64,000 bases of DNA, taken from the NCBI GenBank assembly GCA_907163375.1, contig CAJQUW010006985.1, positions 558,001 through 622,000 of the forward strand, in the 5' to 3' direction. The notes below the pieces were generated by a model. The model did no database searches. It had not been told where the DNA came from and was given only the letters and a program-made list of their open reading frames with translations. The translations under genes were made by a program, and so were the position numbers. This document shows positions 49,869 to 62,102 of this stretch, one piece after another (positions within the stretch are counted from its first letter, which is position 1; every line of letters begins with the position of its first letter). Source of the stretch: Prostheceraeus crozeri (Eukaryota > Platyhelminthes > Polycladida > Euryleptidae).

Positions 49869-50219
49869 AGATTTCTTTCATAACAAAGATACTTTCCCTT
49901 GTGTCGTTAAATCGAATATTTCTTATCAACATTGTTGTGACCGCTGTTCCATGCGGTACGTCGGTGCCACTACGAGACATTTCAATAATCGTATCAGTGA
50001 ATATTTGCGTGGATATCCCATTGCAAATAAGATATCTATGGACGAGCATGGCCCCAACGCAGAAAATTTCCCTATTGTTGGTCGCTTCAGACAACCATTA
50101 ATTCTTGAATCCATAATGATAAGGGAAAACAATGATCTATTATCGAATGAGCGGAATGGATTCCATGTTCTTCTTAACTTGTGTCATGAATGTATAGTGG
50201 AACACTTCACTCGTTTGTG
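49869..50219 (+). pseudogene. Penelope-like element, GIY-YIG endonuclease end
   Basis: The frame from 49869 reads DFFHNKDTFPC, then HCCDRCSMRYVGATTRHFNN and RISEYLRG, then FRQPLILESIMI, ending at TGA 50217-50219. This is the order found in the C-terminal GIY-YIG nuclease of Penelope-like retroelements: a CxxC pair, YVG.T.R, an Arg a few residues later, and a Glu within an LESI-like helix. The nuclease would nick target DNA for insertion. The first GIY strand is not clear and no reverse transcriptase precedes it, so this is a 5'-truncated remnant. A stand-alone GIY-YIG protein is less likely, given the neighbouring retroelement debris. Confidence 0.7.
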
Positions 50220-50283
50220 AACAGATGCAAATTTGCATGTATATATATGCATATATTCATAAATTCATGATGGTAAATGTAAA

Positions 50284-50609
50284 GGTCGCATTGTCCCAGC
50301 AATGACATACAGATGTGAAGCGTGGACGCTTACCAAGAAAATGGAACAAGAGCCATTGATGACACAAAGAGCCATGGAAAGACTGATGTTGGGAATAACA
50401 AAAGAGACCGAAAAACAAACGTGTGAATTCGAAGTCAAACAAAAGTTCGAGACATTATAAGAACAGCTAAAGAGTCAAAATGGAAATGGGCTGGTCACGT
50501 GATGACTCAATGACGAAATATGGACTAAGACGCTGATGGAGTGGACACCTTGAGAAGAAGCAAGGAAAAGGGCCGACCATTGGCTAGGTGGAGAGACGAG
50601 CCTCACGAA
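50284..50609 (+). pseudogene. RTE-like LINE 3' end
   Basis: IVPAMTYRCEAWTLTKKMEQ followed by QRAMERLMLGIT is the conserved segment after the palm in RTE-type reverse transcriptases. After frame changes come TAKESKWKWAGHV and GRPLARWRDE-like pieces, then AAGTAAGTAAAAGTAAATAA as a tail. Upstream protein parts are absent. It touches the Penelope-like fragment on the left and the 3' end of the minus-strand LINE on the right. Confidence 0.75.
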
Positions 50610-52276
50610 ATAAGTAAGTAAAAGTAAATAAATGCATATTTCTGAAAACATTAAAAAAATGATAAATACAGACAGAAAGAATTCATTCAAAGGTTGTGTT
50701 GATTCTTTAGGAATGTACAATATAAGTAACGGTAAAGATAACGAGGCAAAAGTCAAATTATACAGGTACCATTTGCCAGAGCTGTTGTCAAAGGGAAAAA
50801 GGAGTTTCGTCTTCGGGATGTCACAGATTGAGGCTGTATAAACTTCTTGGAACGCAAAGATTTCTTTGGACAAAGCTCATGTAAAGGATGTGAAGGGAAG
50901 TTGCATATTTTCAAAAGCAATTTAATGGATGCTGTCTTGCGTCGTTCTTCTAAATTTGGAAAAGAAATGCACTGACAACAACGTGATTCACCACAGATTA
51001 TGACGTGAGCTCTTCGTTGGATTTTCTCAAGTATTGAGGCGTTCTGAGCTGACATGCCAACAAAGAGAGGGGAACAGTATTCAATAATTGACAAAATTAA
51101 TCCCTTACAAACGTGCACCAAGGTTTGGTGGTCCAGTAAAGGTTTCAGTATGCGGAGGGCATAAAGTCGGCGAGAGGCGACAGTGTTGACGAACTCGAAG
51201 TGTCTATTCCATTTGAGATCGGAGGTAAAATGCACTCCAAGAATCTTAAGCTCGGTAACCAATGGAATTGGGGGAAATACTGGGAGCGTACAATCTTTTC
51301 TTCTTGGAATCCACATAAGCTTACATTTAGCGTCATTCAAAGATAAACTGTTCATCGCTGACCAATGAAGCATATTGTCGTGTTCTTGCAGGATCTTAGT
51401 GTCACAAGGATTGGAAATCGGAATTACAAATGTGCAGTCGTCAATATCCTTAATAATGGTTGTGCTCTGGTACATAGGACGCAATGAACCGACGACTAAA
51501 TTAAACAAATACGTACCGATTAATGATCCCTGTGGAATTCCAGAAATAACAGGTAGGTGACTGCTACAGGAATTGGACAGTTTCACAGACTGAGTCCTAC
51601 CATACAAGTATTCCTTGACCCAGCAGATAAATCCTGTGGGAAGCTTGTTTAATCACGAGATAGTTCAAGATAACATCGTGACCTAACTGGTCAAAAGCTT
51701 TACTGTAATCATAGGCCAAAACAGCCACTCCCAAGGTGTTGTTATCCTCCATAGCTACTGTGATGTTTTCGTGCAGGCAGATCAAGGCAGCTGTGGTAGA
51801 CGACAGCGGTAGATTCCCAAATTGACCTTGTCCAAAAGTTTGGCGTAGCTTGTCTGAAATGCCGGAGTTAAGCACAGCTTTTTCGTATATTTTGGATAGA
51901 GCTGATAATAAAGATATCGGTCTGAGCTCGCTGATTGATATTGGAAAGCGTTTCGGAATTGGAGTTATAACACTTCTCTTCCAAGCACCAGGATACTTTC
52001 GATTGATGATTGACAAGTTGATAATGTGGGTCAAGGAAGGTGCCAAAATATGTGCAGAATTTCGGTGCAGTATCGACGGAATTTGATCGTGACCTGGGGC
52101 TTTATTCGCTTTCATTGAAACAATCAGATTGTAAACATAATCAACTTCAATTACAGGGCACCAATTGTATCTCTCATCACTACCACACTCCACATGATCT
52201 CTTTCCGCACGAATGACTTGGTTTGAAAGGAATATATGATTTATGTTTTCAGCAGCCTCATGAATGCTCGGGAAAC
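50610..52276 (-). pseudogene. LINE reverse transcriptase (CR1/Jockey-like), largely preserved
   Basis: On the minus strand, the reading from about 52276 gives SMKANKAPGHDQIP, GAWKRSVITPIPK, LRPISLLSALSKIYEK, QFGNLPLSSTTAAL and motif A YDYSKAFDQLGHD. A frameshift near 51655 moves to the second frame, which reads KLPTGFICWVKEYL, motif B ISGIPQGSLIGTYLF and motif C KDIDDCTFVI (YADD altered, both Asp kept). It then runs through LGVHFTSDLKWNRHFE, IIEYCSPLF and a RRNSFFP end to a stop at 50753-50755. A tail of TTAC repeats runs to about 50610. The endonuclease is missing, so it is 5'-truncated. With only one clear frameshift it is the best-kept LINE here. By these motifs it is CR1/Jockey-like, not RTE. 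Confidence 0.85.
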
Positions 52277-52396
52277 TTGATATAATCAACGACAACTGGA
52301 GGAGACTGGCACAAAATCGCATTCGATGGAGGAGGAAAGGAGAGGCCTTCACCTGCCAGCAGTGTGACAACAACGGCTGATGATGATGATGAAATT
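52277..52396 (+). pseudogene. RTE-like LINE 3' terminus with (ATG)n tail
   Basis: NDNWRRLAQNRIRWRRKGEA followed by FTCQQCDNNG and a stop, then GATGATGATGATGAA. A Trp-Arg-rich end with a trinucleotide tail is typical of some RTE-type elements. Only the last 40 codons remain. Confidence 0.6.
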
Positions 52397-54174
52397 AACA
52401 GCACCATTATTGCAAAGTTTTGCTTAACATACATTTCGGTATTAACAGTTGCAAAATTGCAGACTAAATAAACATATTCATGAAAGTTGATCACTAAATT
52501 AAACCCATCAAAGACTGAACTATGTTCGAGAAGTCGAACTGATATTTCAATGCGCCTTGCTCTTGGCACCACCATGAAAAATAGCTGAAAAAGGCGTTGA
52601 AATATCATTTCGACCTCGTGAAAGCCGGAGGCATTGAATCATTAGATCGATTGTTCGAGGTCGCCTGGAAGCGGTTGCTATGTTCGGGAAGTAGTTATAT
52701 CAGTCTCAATTATTTAAATGGGAGCATGTCTTCATCTTATTATAGCTATAAAGTCAGAATGGGATCATATGTACTTTGAAGCGTTTTCTCAACCGCATTG
52801 TTTTAATAAACAATACCCAAGTGATATAGTTGATTTTCACTTCCAGTTTTCAATTTTTGGTGATTGCTCGTCTTATCATCAGTTATTATTACCATTAATT
52901 ATGTAAGAAACGTCATCACACCATTCAGCGGCTTTGCCCTGTTTTTCCTATCAACAATATATCAGTCAGTTTGCAATGAAAACTTGCCACATCCAAATCT
53001 ACAACAATATAGATCGATAGAATAATTTGTCGTCAGTGTTTCACAAAACAGATCGGATCTGCATGCATTAAGTCAACCGATGAATGACAGGTCTACAACT
53101 GAGTTAAACAACTTTGGTTCCAAACATTTCCTGGCTTTATTGTGAAACTGAGAAGAGAGGAGAAAATAAAATTTTAGTAAAAGTCATCGAAAAATTTCAT
53201 CGAAATTCTCGCTATTTTCCGTTTAATCAGGTTTTGCGAACTGTCAACAATTATAGTTTGATGAGTGATTATTTTTTACACTGACTTTCACTCAAACTAC
53301 GGCGATGCATGCATTCATCGATTCAGTGTCCAGCTCTACTCATACCTAGGGTTCCAAATAATCATGTTTTCTGAGATATTTGTGATCTATTTGTGACACT
53401 AAATTAGTGTTTTAATGATCCCCTAAATTACTCCCAATCATTATAAAGAAATTGTCAAATAAAGTGAGACGCTACTTATGAGTGCATGAAGAGATCGATG
53501 AGATTTGAGCTTAAAATGCAACACAAAAATACGAAAATTAGTTGTAGAAGATTTCTTACAAAACTGACCGTTCCGATAAACATGTGAAAAGAAGATTGTC
53601 TGAATTAAGAAAATTAGTCACGTTGTTACCTAACTTAATATAGAAAATAACCTAACCAAGTAAATATCAAAGTGCAGATTGTATGAACAATTTAAAAAAG
53701 GCAATAAATTCTGAAAAATAAACTGCTGAAAATCATCAGCGAAATACGATGACAGTGGAATACTGAAATTGTGCAAAAATAAATTAAATAACTAATATGT
53801 TAAAAGAAATGAGAATTATTAAGAATAAATCAGCAAAGTAAAAATTCACAAGAAACTTATGTAAAATAAATAAGTAAAATGCACAAAGAGGAGTGCTAAC
53901 GAATAATGTAGTGCTGAAAATAGAATCAAAATAGTCCTTAAAAAGACTGGTTATCCGATATCTAATGGATACAGCAGAACTCTCTTTTTTCAAATTGAAG
54001 TTCAACTCCTTTAGATTGAGGCAATAATGATCTAGATCGAAGCCTAATTGTTCAATGAATTGACAATCAACCACCTTCTGGTTTCTAGTCTTAAACAAAG
54101 GCGGATTTCTAAAGAGTTATATGTTCACTTTTCATATTATTCAACTTTGGGTTCTGATACTTTGACCAGCTCGG
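52397..54174. other. No gene recognised; one hairpin
   Basis: Apart from the inverted repeat at 52525-52622 this is AT-rich and featureless by eye. The 104- and 116-codon minus frames here are low-complexity or lie in the hairpin region. Confidence 0.5.
52525..52622. repeat. Imperfect 30-bp hairpin
   Basis: 52525-52556 (around GTCGAACTGATATTTCAATG) pairs with 52593-52622 with about six differences, leaving a 36-base loop. It lies just beyond the LINE cluster. Confidence 0.7.
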
Positions 54175-54401
54175 TAAACCGTAAATATCCGTCAAATTTA
54201 ACAGCTAAAATTAGTTTAACGGTTTTTTCACGGTCTGAACTGTAAATATCCGTAAAAACAGACGTTTTCTTTATCTGATTTTAATTGTTACGCCATCACT
54301 CATCACGTTGTGACGTCATCATTTTAACAGATTTTTACGGATATTGTCTGTGAAACTTAACGGCTATTTTATCTGTTTTTAGCGGTGTACAGTTTACAGT
54401 G
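54175..54401. repeat. Relative of the CACTG-ended element
   Basis: The right end, inverted, reads CACTGTAAACTGTACACCGC, nearly the left end of 44044-44748. Inside, ATATCCGTAAAAACAGA and its inverted copy near 54329-54347 form arms. The left limit is uncertain. Confidence 0.55.
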
Positions 54402-56265
54402 TAGGATGGCAAAACTGGCAAAAGCAAATAAAATAGAGATTGTCTCATTTTTCTTGAATATCAGTTGACTTTCCATTTTGATTAAAACGTCTGGTTTCTG
54501 TTCAACTTTCTGTTTATTCGAGCATTACCCAATTTGAACAGAGTAGTCATGAAAGATTGATGATTTTCTTTCAGCTATTTAAAAATTGAATTTCCTGACT
54601 TCTCACAGTCAAATGGAGCTACTCACTGAAATTGAATATTCATTTATATAACGCTTCTGATTCATCAGCTTCTATATTAATAAAAATCCACTCTGTTCAT
54701 CTATTGCACAGAGAGTTTACATTCTGCTATCGGCGGCAGTTCATTCGAATTCGGTAACTTTTCGTCCGTAAAATATGTGAAATGTTGATTCACTCGGCAC
54801 TGTGAGTTAATGAGATCGCTTTTGGGTTCATTGTGGTGTGATACCAATATTGTACACGGAGTCATTGAAACTGATTAAAGGATGGATTGCGTTGGACAAA
54901 AAAGAAGCGAACCGATCACCGTTGACTGAAATTCATTTCGACATGAGAGGTTGGCTGATACCCTTTGGGAATTCGGTCCGCTTGGAAACTAGCAAGTTTT
55001 TAATGACAAAACGAGCGTCATGAATGCGCAATTCTTTGGACAACTCGACTCCCTCACAATTCGTCGTTTGACTTCCCAGTTGTTGTCTGCGTAATTTGTT
55101 ATCAGACTCGAAACAAGAGAGTTTGTATTGAGATCAGTAATTACCGAAATTTGAATGAAGAAACCTTTCGCTCATTTTCTATGAAATTTCTTTCAATTAA
55201 ATGGTTCTGAAGAAATGATGATTTTCTACGTCAAAAGTGCTGATAATGCAACTAACTGCACCTACCTGCTTTGAAATTTTAATAAAATGTTCAAATGTCC
55301 AGGTGTGACCAGGTTTTTACTGCACAAATTTAGACTTAGAAATTAGCTCTGCTATTATTGTGGGTACAATTGATCAATTTTGCACTTTGACCATGTCCTA
55401 CATTTTGGATTTAAAAAAATTAATTGCTAAAGCAATTTGAATTTTCTGGCTTCATCGGCAGCAGCCACGCGGGAACTGAAGAGGTTAGGAGGGCTGAGCC
55501 AACCCTAAAAACTTCACTCGATTCAACACCTCCGAAACCTTTAGCCACACACATTGACCATCGAACATAATTTACAAGCAGAGAAAAATATATATCTCTA
55601 ATATATCAAAAGCGATTTTACTTTTCATCATCATCACATGCACGTCATTGTTGATGAGTGGATGAAGTAGAACTAAGTACAAGGAGTTCAGAGATACAAG
55701 ATCCCACTCAGAGATGGGCCACATAGATTTATTTGCACTCCCTCAGTTTACTAAAAGTGCGACTGATAAGAGCCTCTCGTGAAATACTAAAAATTTCGCT
55801 ACTTTTTCAGGTGGAAAAGACTAGCATTACCTGTACTATTCAATCTCATGTGGCCCAAAAGGTCTCAAAATGTCCAGAAAACCTTAAATACGCAGCAAAT
55901 CATCCGCCCTAGCAAGTCAGACTTACAACATAATCACTTCTTTAAATTCTTCACTTGAAGGAATAGGGAATCTTAAGTGGGTAATAAGATAATTCTGATT
56001 TCTTTATTACTTGCTTACGCTTTGTAGATTTCCCTTTTACAGCAAACATTTTTGACGATTAAGTTTCATCTATATGGTTGCTTTGCTATAGAGTACAAGT
56101 AACTTCGATGAGCATAAAATGCCGACTTGTTGCTTGTGTGCTTAGGGTCCTTATACTCGAAAATATTTCACTCTGCGGTTTCTTCACTTGGGTTTATACT
56201 CATGACATTTTCGATAGACAATGCACATGCATGCAAAATGCGAATAAAAGTTGAAATCTTCTGTG
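54402..56265. other. No gene recognised
   Basis: Open frames of 61-64 codons only. A GC-richer patch lies at 55450-55510 without a motif. Confidence 0.5.
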
Positions 56266-56273
56266 CTATAGTG

Positions 56274-56803
56274 CAGGGACGGACAACCTTTTCATTGGCC
56301 GGTCACAATCTAACTCCATAGGCATTTTTGGACCCAAATACGAGTTGCTTATTATCTATTAAACAGCTCAACAACTCAGGCATGAACTTGAAGGTTGAAA
56401 TTTCTTCATAGGATGAACGGCTTCAGTAATGACATTAAGTAAACGTTACTTCATACAAGTGTTGTCATAATTTGCTCTCTTTGTGCTTAATTCATGTGTG
56501 CGTGTTCATGACGCCAGCTGCATTTAAATTTGAACCACAGAGTCAATTTTTTTATTCACCTAAAACTGGCTGCGTCTCAACCGTGTCATAACCAGCTGGT
56601 ATCTCCGGCATGTCAGGTTGACTCGCAGCGAATAGCCAAAGATAATTTGTGGATGAGCGTCCAATGTGTTGAATAAAAGGTGAACCAGAATGCAGGGGAA
56701 TTCGAAACACAGATTAAGCATGTCTGTCTGCTCAGACACAATGTCAATTGCTAAACAACCTGCGGACCGGATCGGCCCGCCGGCCGGAGGTTGCTCGCCC
56801 CTG
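56274..56803. mobile_element. hAT-type non-autonomous DNA transposon (530 bp)
   Basis: Left end CAGGGACGGACAACCTTTTC, right end inverted CAGGGGCGAGCAACCTCCGG. The flanks CTATAGTG (56266-56273) and CTATATTG (56804-56811) agree at 7 of 8 bases. End style and duplication length match the element at 6653-7470, to which it may be related. No transposase frame. Confidence 0.84.
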
Positions 56804-57117
56804 CTATATTGTAATGGCATTCAAAAATAGGCACTTAGTGAGAAATAAGTCATTTGTCAACCAACAAGCACGTCAAACAAGTATTTATTTGACCCTTTAC
56901 ACATCCTCCCTCTCACCGATCCTCAAACACTCATCTGAATACATTGCTGTTGCCATGTTATCTATCTTTTGCTTAGATACACATGAGTTTTGAGAAACAT
57001 TGCAATCTTCAATGTCATATAATATCAGATTGTCAAATATGAGATGTTATTGTCATGACTCAATGCCTAAAAATATTATTCTATTTGTTTTATGTATTGC
57101 ATTTGCACGTTAATACT

Positions 57118-57327
57118 AAAATGAAGAATGTCATCCAATTTTGATAAAAGTTGATATAGTAGCTAATAGTAGTATCACAAGCAACAAACGCAATAATGCA
57201 AATTAGTCAACGTGATCAGACAAAAATTGTCTGATAAGCAGGAAATTCGTCTGATGATACGTATCATCAGAAAAAATACTGATTTGAATGTTAAATTGTC
57301 TTTCATGGTTCTGTGCAGTCTGCAGTG
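57118..57327. repeat. Right-part copy of the CACTG-ended element
   Basis: Aligns with 44540-44748: ATGTCATCCAATTTTGATAAA, AAACGCAATAATG, CAGACAAAAATTGTCTGA, AGCAGGAAATT and the end GCAGTCTGCAGTG. The left half is missing. Confidence 0.75.
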
Positions 57328-57879
57328 AGAGCAAATACCGGCTGATATTGCTCCAAAGTTTGCCATTGTCATTTCCTGTGCTCTTTAGACTAAACAGTAC
57401 ATAGATCCACCCTCAATGAGATCAGAGGTTCAGTGCTGCAATTAAACTTTGTTTGATGTTGACGTCAAATCTAATTTAATGATGTCATTTTAACATGGAA
57501 AATTAAATAATTGGTCTTAGATTTGTAACTGTGCGAACACTTACCCATGAAGTTTGGTCCTTTTTCAAGAACAGCTATCAAAATTTCATTGAATGATTTA
57601 TTTCCGGATGTTCTTCAGCACATACTTATGCTAAATGCCTTAATTACATTCATTTCATCGTTGCCTCATGTGAATTAGAGGACAATTGGTGGTTGTTATG
57701 TCTTCATATGGACAAGTATGCTTTGTGCTCTAATTCAGGATGCCAATTGAAATTATAGTTCAATACTCATAATTCTGTTTGAATAGATGTGCAGATAATT
57801 TTCAATTTTAGCCGTAAATATCTCAGGAACTAACAACTTATAGTAATGTGCTGTTGGATCAATATACTAACCGTGGCCG
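57328..57879. other. No gene recognised
   Basis: Nothing identifiable beyond AT-rich sequence. Confidence 0.55.
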
Positions 57880-58510
57880 ACCGTGCAGAAATATTCCGAA
57901 ACCATTGCTAACCGCAACCGTTGGATTTTAGCCGCTAAATGCCAATATATCCTAGCAATATCTGTCTATTAACATTATGAACTCACAGACTCGTAGAATT
58001 AATAAACTAAATCAGTTATCTGGTGGTTATCTTAAAAGGCTGCAACTTACATGATAGACATCTTGCATCATCAGCTTCGAATATCGACAAAACACTATAG
58101 GCCTGGCACAGCTTTCCATACCCTGAAACCTAGCTATTATCACACAAAGCAATGTTTTGCTAAACTTCGTGGTTAAAGCAGTTTATCATATACAAATGTG
58201 ATTGCAGATACGTATCGCCGCTTAGGCGCACGTCCCACTTTGACCTTTGTTGCTCTGTATAATTAACTTATATCTTTTAAATCTTTCTTTCATTTGACAA
58301 ACACTTCAATCACGATGAAAGCTATTAATAATAATTATCATAACAGTCTTTACATAGTTTAGCCTGCGCTACTGCATGATGATGAGTGCTACTCGCAAAA
58401 ATCTAACCGTGGTTAACCGTAATCACTGAGCCCATTATCCGTAACTTTTAGCCGACCACACTGCGGTTACAGCGATTAAACGCAACCACTGTTATAACCG
58501 CACATCTCTA
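57880..58510. repeat. Stretch with repeated AACCG/CGGTTA motifs
   Basis: Blocks such as TAACCGTGG, CTAACCGCAACCG, CCGTGGTTAACCGT and TTATAACCGCACATCTCTA cluster at both ends with ordinary sequence between. The right end, inverted, reads TAGAGATGTGCGGTTATAAC. This resembles the subterminal repeats of hAT-type MITEs, but I cannot find a matching left terminus. Confidence 0.4.
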
Positions 58511-60127
58511 ATAACAGCCCGCTCCAATGAATTCAATTTGTTGCAAATATCAATCATCTTTGAAAGTCAATTCTTGCATTCTGAGTGTAGATTCGGCACT
58601 AGGTCTATGACTCAAATGCGCTCTATTTCAAACCATCGCTAACCCCCTCCAGACCAGTGATTCTTTTCCTGTCGCATTTTTCCTGTGGCTTTTTTGAAAC
58701 TGAGACACTTTTCTTATGTCTTTGTAACTTTTAGGCTTGGTCCATTTTCAGACTAGTTATAACATAGTCCTTGTATTGGCTCTATTGGAAAGTTAAACCA
58801 ATATCTTACCGGTACTTTGAAAAACAATTTTGTCGAATGTCTTAATTCTACTTTTAGCAAACATTTTGTATAGTTAGCTTTTAACAAAACGCACCAATTT
58901 TCAATATAAACATCTTGTTAGCATGAACATGCACCATACCACAGACATCGAACATGTACTTAAAATTCAAATGTTCTGTAAATAATTCTTGTTTACATTT
59001 TTATTAGCGGCACATTTAAGTAGCAATTTTCGTGTCTTTTCTTAATCTTTCTCTACAAGCCGGCAATCCTCTCATAGAAGCTTTGAAATGAAAGCTTTTA
59101 AAGGGAATATTCCATGTACAAATCAAAGTTACCAATCTCTTTGTTGCATTCATAGATGACTTAGTATGTTTAACCAGCTTGGCATTGTAAACAACAATGT
59201 TCTGGCAATTTAAGCCAAAATTCGTAAAATGGAAAAATTTCAAAAGCACATAGAAATCCGATACTCTGTAATAATAAATGACTAGAGCGGCCATGGACAA
59301 TGAAAACATTTAATTTTTTTTATAGATTGGAAAGAGCCAAGTAGATTGTTAGAATCTATCAAAAATTGCCTAATACTGCAATATATTTCTCCTACTATCC
59401 GTAGGCATTATCAGGCGGTTAGTGAAAGACTTACAGAATAAAATTTGAAATTCACATCAAGAGATATATAAAAAAGATGTACAAAACATGCATACTATGG
59501 TAAGAGAAGGAGCTATGCGGCAGGTAGTAAAGGGTTACATAGTACCATTAGCATTTATAGTAAATGACCTGACAGGAAGAAAAAAGGGAAGAAATAGGAT
59601 GTGAATTAAAAATCTGAATATTAAAAAAATTAAAATAAATTAAAAAAACAATGAAAACAGTAGAACATCGCGGACGGACATGCGCTATCATGACAACGGT
59701 ACCTATACGATGGCGGCTTCTAGTGGTTGACAATTGGAAGGCACCGGCAACTTATCTGTGAACTTCGCAAATATTCACGACCATGATCATTTCTCTTTAG
59801 ATATTAAAGCATTCTGACAAAAAACTTACAATAAATCGCCATGCGGCAGGAATTTACAACTGTTGCATGTTTCAGTGATTTGACTCTTTCAAAGATCTAG
59901 CAATTGGCACCCAGCCGAGCGGCTGAAATTTCCATCAGCAAACAGCTGTTGTCTATTCTAGTCAGTAAACAAAGCGAAAAGTCGGATTTCCATGGATAAG
60001 CGTATTACAACTTCAAAGCAGCACCTTTGAAGGATCTATTCAAATAACAAACAATTCGTTGTCTCTGGCTGTCACGTGGAATACCTAACACATCATAAAA
60101 AGAGCGAAAAATCTTGCATCTTAGCCT
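58511..60127. other. No gene recognised
   Basis: Contains an A-rich stretch at 59610-59660. No open frame above 97 codons and no motif. Confidence 0.5.
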
Positions 60128-61301
60128 CTTTCAATCTTATGTTAGGTGGCAAAACTTAAGGTAAGGAGAAAGGTGGCTCTAGACCTACCTAATCAGCTAC
60201 CTAACCTCTATATGGTCTTTATATGGTACAAGGTAGGTTTCTTTGTGATATAGGAAAACAATGCGGCAATTAAGAATATGCAGACCGTTTCAAAAATAAT
60301 TGCACAAAGAAAATGCATTCTCGAATGAAGTTCTGGAGTTGAAGTTGTGGTTCAATTTTGATAAACCTTATACGATATAAAACTCATGTTTCACAGATAA
60401 TTTCGGCAAATATTTCAGTTTCTCAAGTGGTTAGTTGTGGTCAGTCGAGACCACACATGAAAGCAATGTATGACGCAATTTACATATACTACATCAACTA
60501 GAAGTAAAAAGAAAGTGTCCTACATTTCGTTTCATGGCCTTTTGTATGTGGGATTTCATAAACATCGATAATTTAACTATATTAAAATGCTTCTTTAGCT
60601 ACAGTTTATTCTCTCTTACAAATGTGGCCAATGGACTGTCTGTCATCGAGAACTTTGTGCCACCCATCTTGAGAACCAGCGACGATCTTTCGATCTTTAT
60701 CACCCATTTTTGAGATCAACAACCGTTTTTGTTTATTTGCATGAATCTTTTTGCTTCCAATACACATCCTGCAGGACATTACTGCATGCAGTAAATGGAA
60801 CGTCATTCGTCTCCAGATTCAATCATGAATTCGAGGCTTACTTTTAATGGTGTATTTAATTACGTTAGGTAAAGTATCTATCTGACCTGGTGACAGAGAG
60901 AGGCATTGAATTGTTTGATATATGGTTAAATACCTTAAGGGAGCTCGCTAGGTACCTTAAGATGATGCTCCCTTAAGATTGAAATACGCTTATCCACCTT
61001 AAGGGACCATGACGTTAGGTACCTAACCTTTAGGTAGCAAGGTTGCGAACTTTCATTGAAATAGCCCCTTGTAGAAGATTTCATTTTCTGAAAAATGAGT
61101 GTCGGAAACGAAAATTTACGAATATCACGAACACAAATATAAGCGAATGACGTATATAAGTTTCTTTTGATGCTGAGTCACCACCTCAGATACTTCAGGG
61201 GACCTAGCGTCATCTTAATGAACCTAGCCTTAACTTTGAAATGCACTCACTTCATTTCTAAGAATCATGAGGTTAGGTACCTCAAATGAAATAGGCCCCT
61301 G
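60128..61301. repeat. Region rich in GGTACCTAACC/CCTTAAGG motifs
   Basis: On the minus strand, two blocks start CAGGGGCCTATTTCATTTGA (from 61301) and AAGGGGCTATTTCAATGAAA (from about 61072) and continue in parallel for about 110-170 bp, so they are diverged tandem copies. GTTAGGTACCTAAC at 61014-61027 is a perfect 14-bp palindrome. Similar words recur at 60128-60235. The CAGGGGCC start suggests a DNA-transposon end, but a full element is not resolved. Confidence 0.45.
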
Positions 61302-61826
61302 ATCTTTAGATATCAACATCTTTCATGGCCTTGTCCTTTCCAATGGCAAATGATAAGCACACATGACAGAATTAGACATGTCGAATCTTCTTCTGTTTGA
61401 CCAGAAAGGAAACATTGGAAATGCGCAATTCAATTTTCAACGAAATATATCGACAAATGTATGAATATACAACAATTATTGTTGTCGAACCCAATCAGAT
61501 ATCTGTTGCAAACACTCAGATTAATTGCTGGACTTTTCAAAGTTAACAATCATGATGCTAAATCACAAAAATGAAATTCGATATCTGAATGACGAATAAT
61601 CATCGGCTCTCCCACACGAATTGGTCGGCGGCACCCTTCAGTTATCAAGCACTGTTTTTACCACATAATAAGACAGGTCATCTCTTCTTCTGTTTGACTA
61701 GAAAGGAAACATTGGAACATGCACCGCTAATGAAATGGCACAATCAGCTGACATGATGCCATAGCAATCGAACAATGAGCAGCCAGCTTAACATTAAACA
61801 CGCCAAATTGTCCGAAGTTTCAGTGA
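61302..61826. other. No gene recognised; short duplication
   Basis: CTTCTTCTGTTTGACCAGAA at about 61387 recurs at about 61684 with one change and a similar continuation of about 15 bp. Confidence 0.5.
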
Positions 61827-62102
61827 CGGTTATCAACATAGAAATAAACTGTCTATCTGAAGTTGGCTAGAATGGAAATTGACTCAAGGTCGCGGCACAT
61901 CTGGGGGAAGTAAGTTGGGGCATGAGCCACCAATTAAAAGCTTCGATTTACACATGTGACTGATTCTAACCCAATCATACAGACGTTGGCAGGTGCATCT
62001 AAGTGAAAATGCGTGCGATTTATGTGCCGTTATTGTGCATTGCATGAAGCTTAATTTCCATTCTAGAGGTTTATTGTTGTCAATTTCTATGGTTATCAAC
62101 CG
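61827..62102 (+). repeat. MITE family R4, copy with visible ends (276 bp)
   Basis: The left end CGGTTATCAACATAGAAAT mirrors the right end, inverted as CGGTTGATAACCATAGAAAT. The interior aligns with 34013-34275. No flanking duplication is clear. A 74-codon minus frame inside is not conserved. Confidence 0.65.

Noticed and set aside
54838-55023. 61-codon frame with a protein-like composition
   Set aside because: No family match that I recognise and no neighbouring exon-like frames; too short to support.
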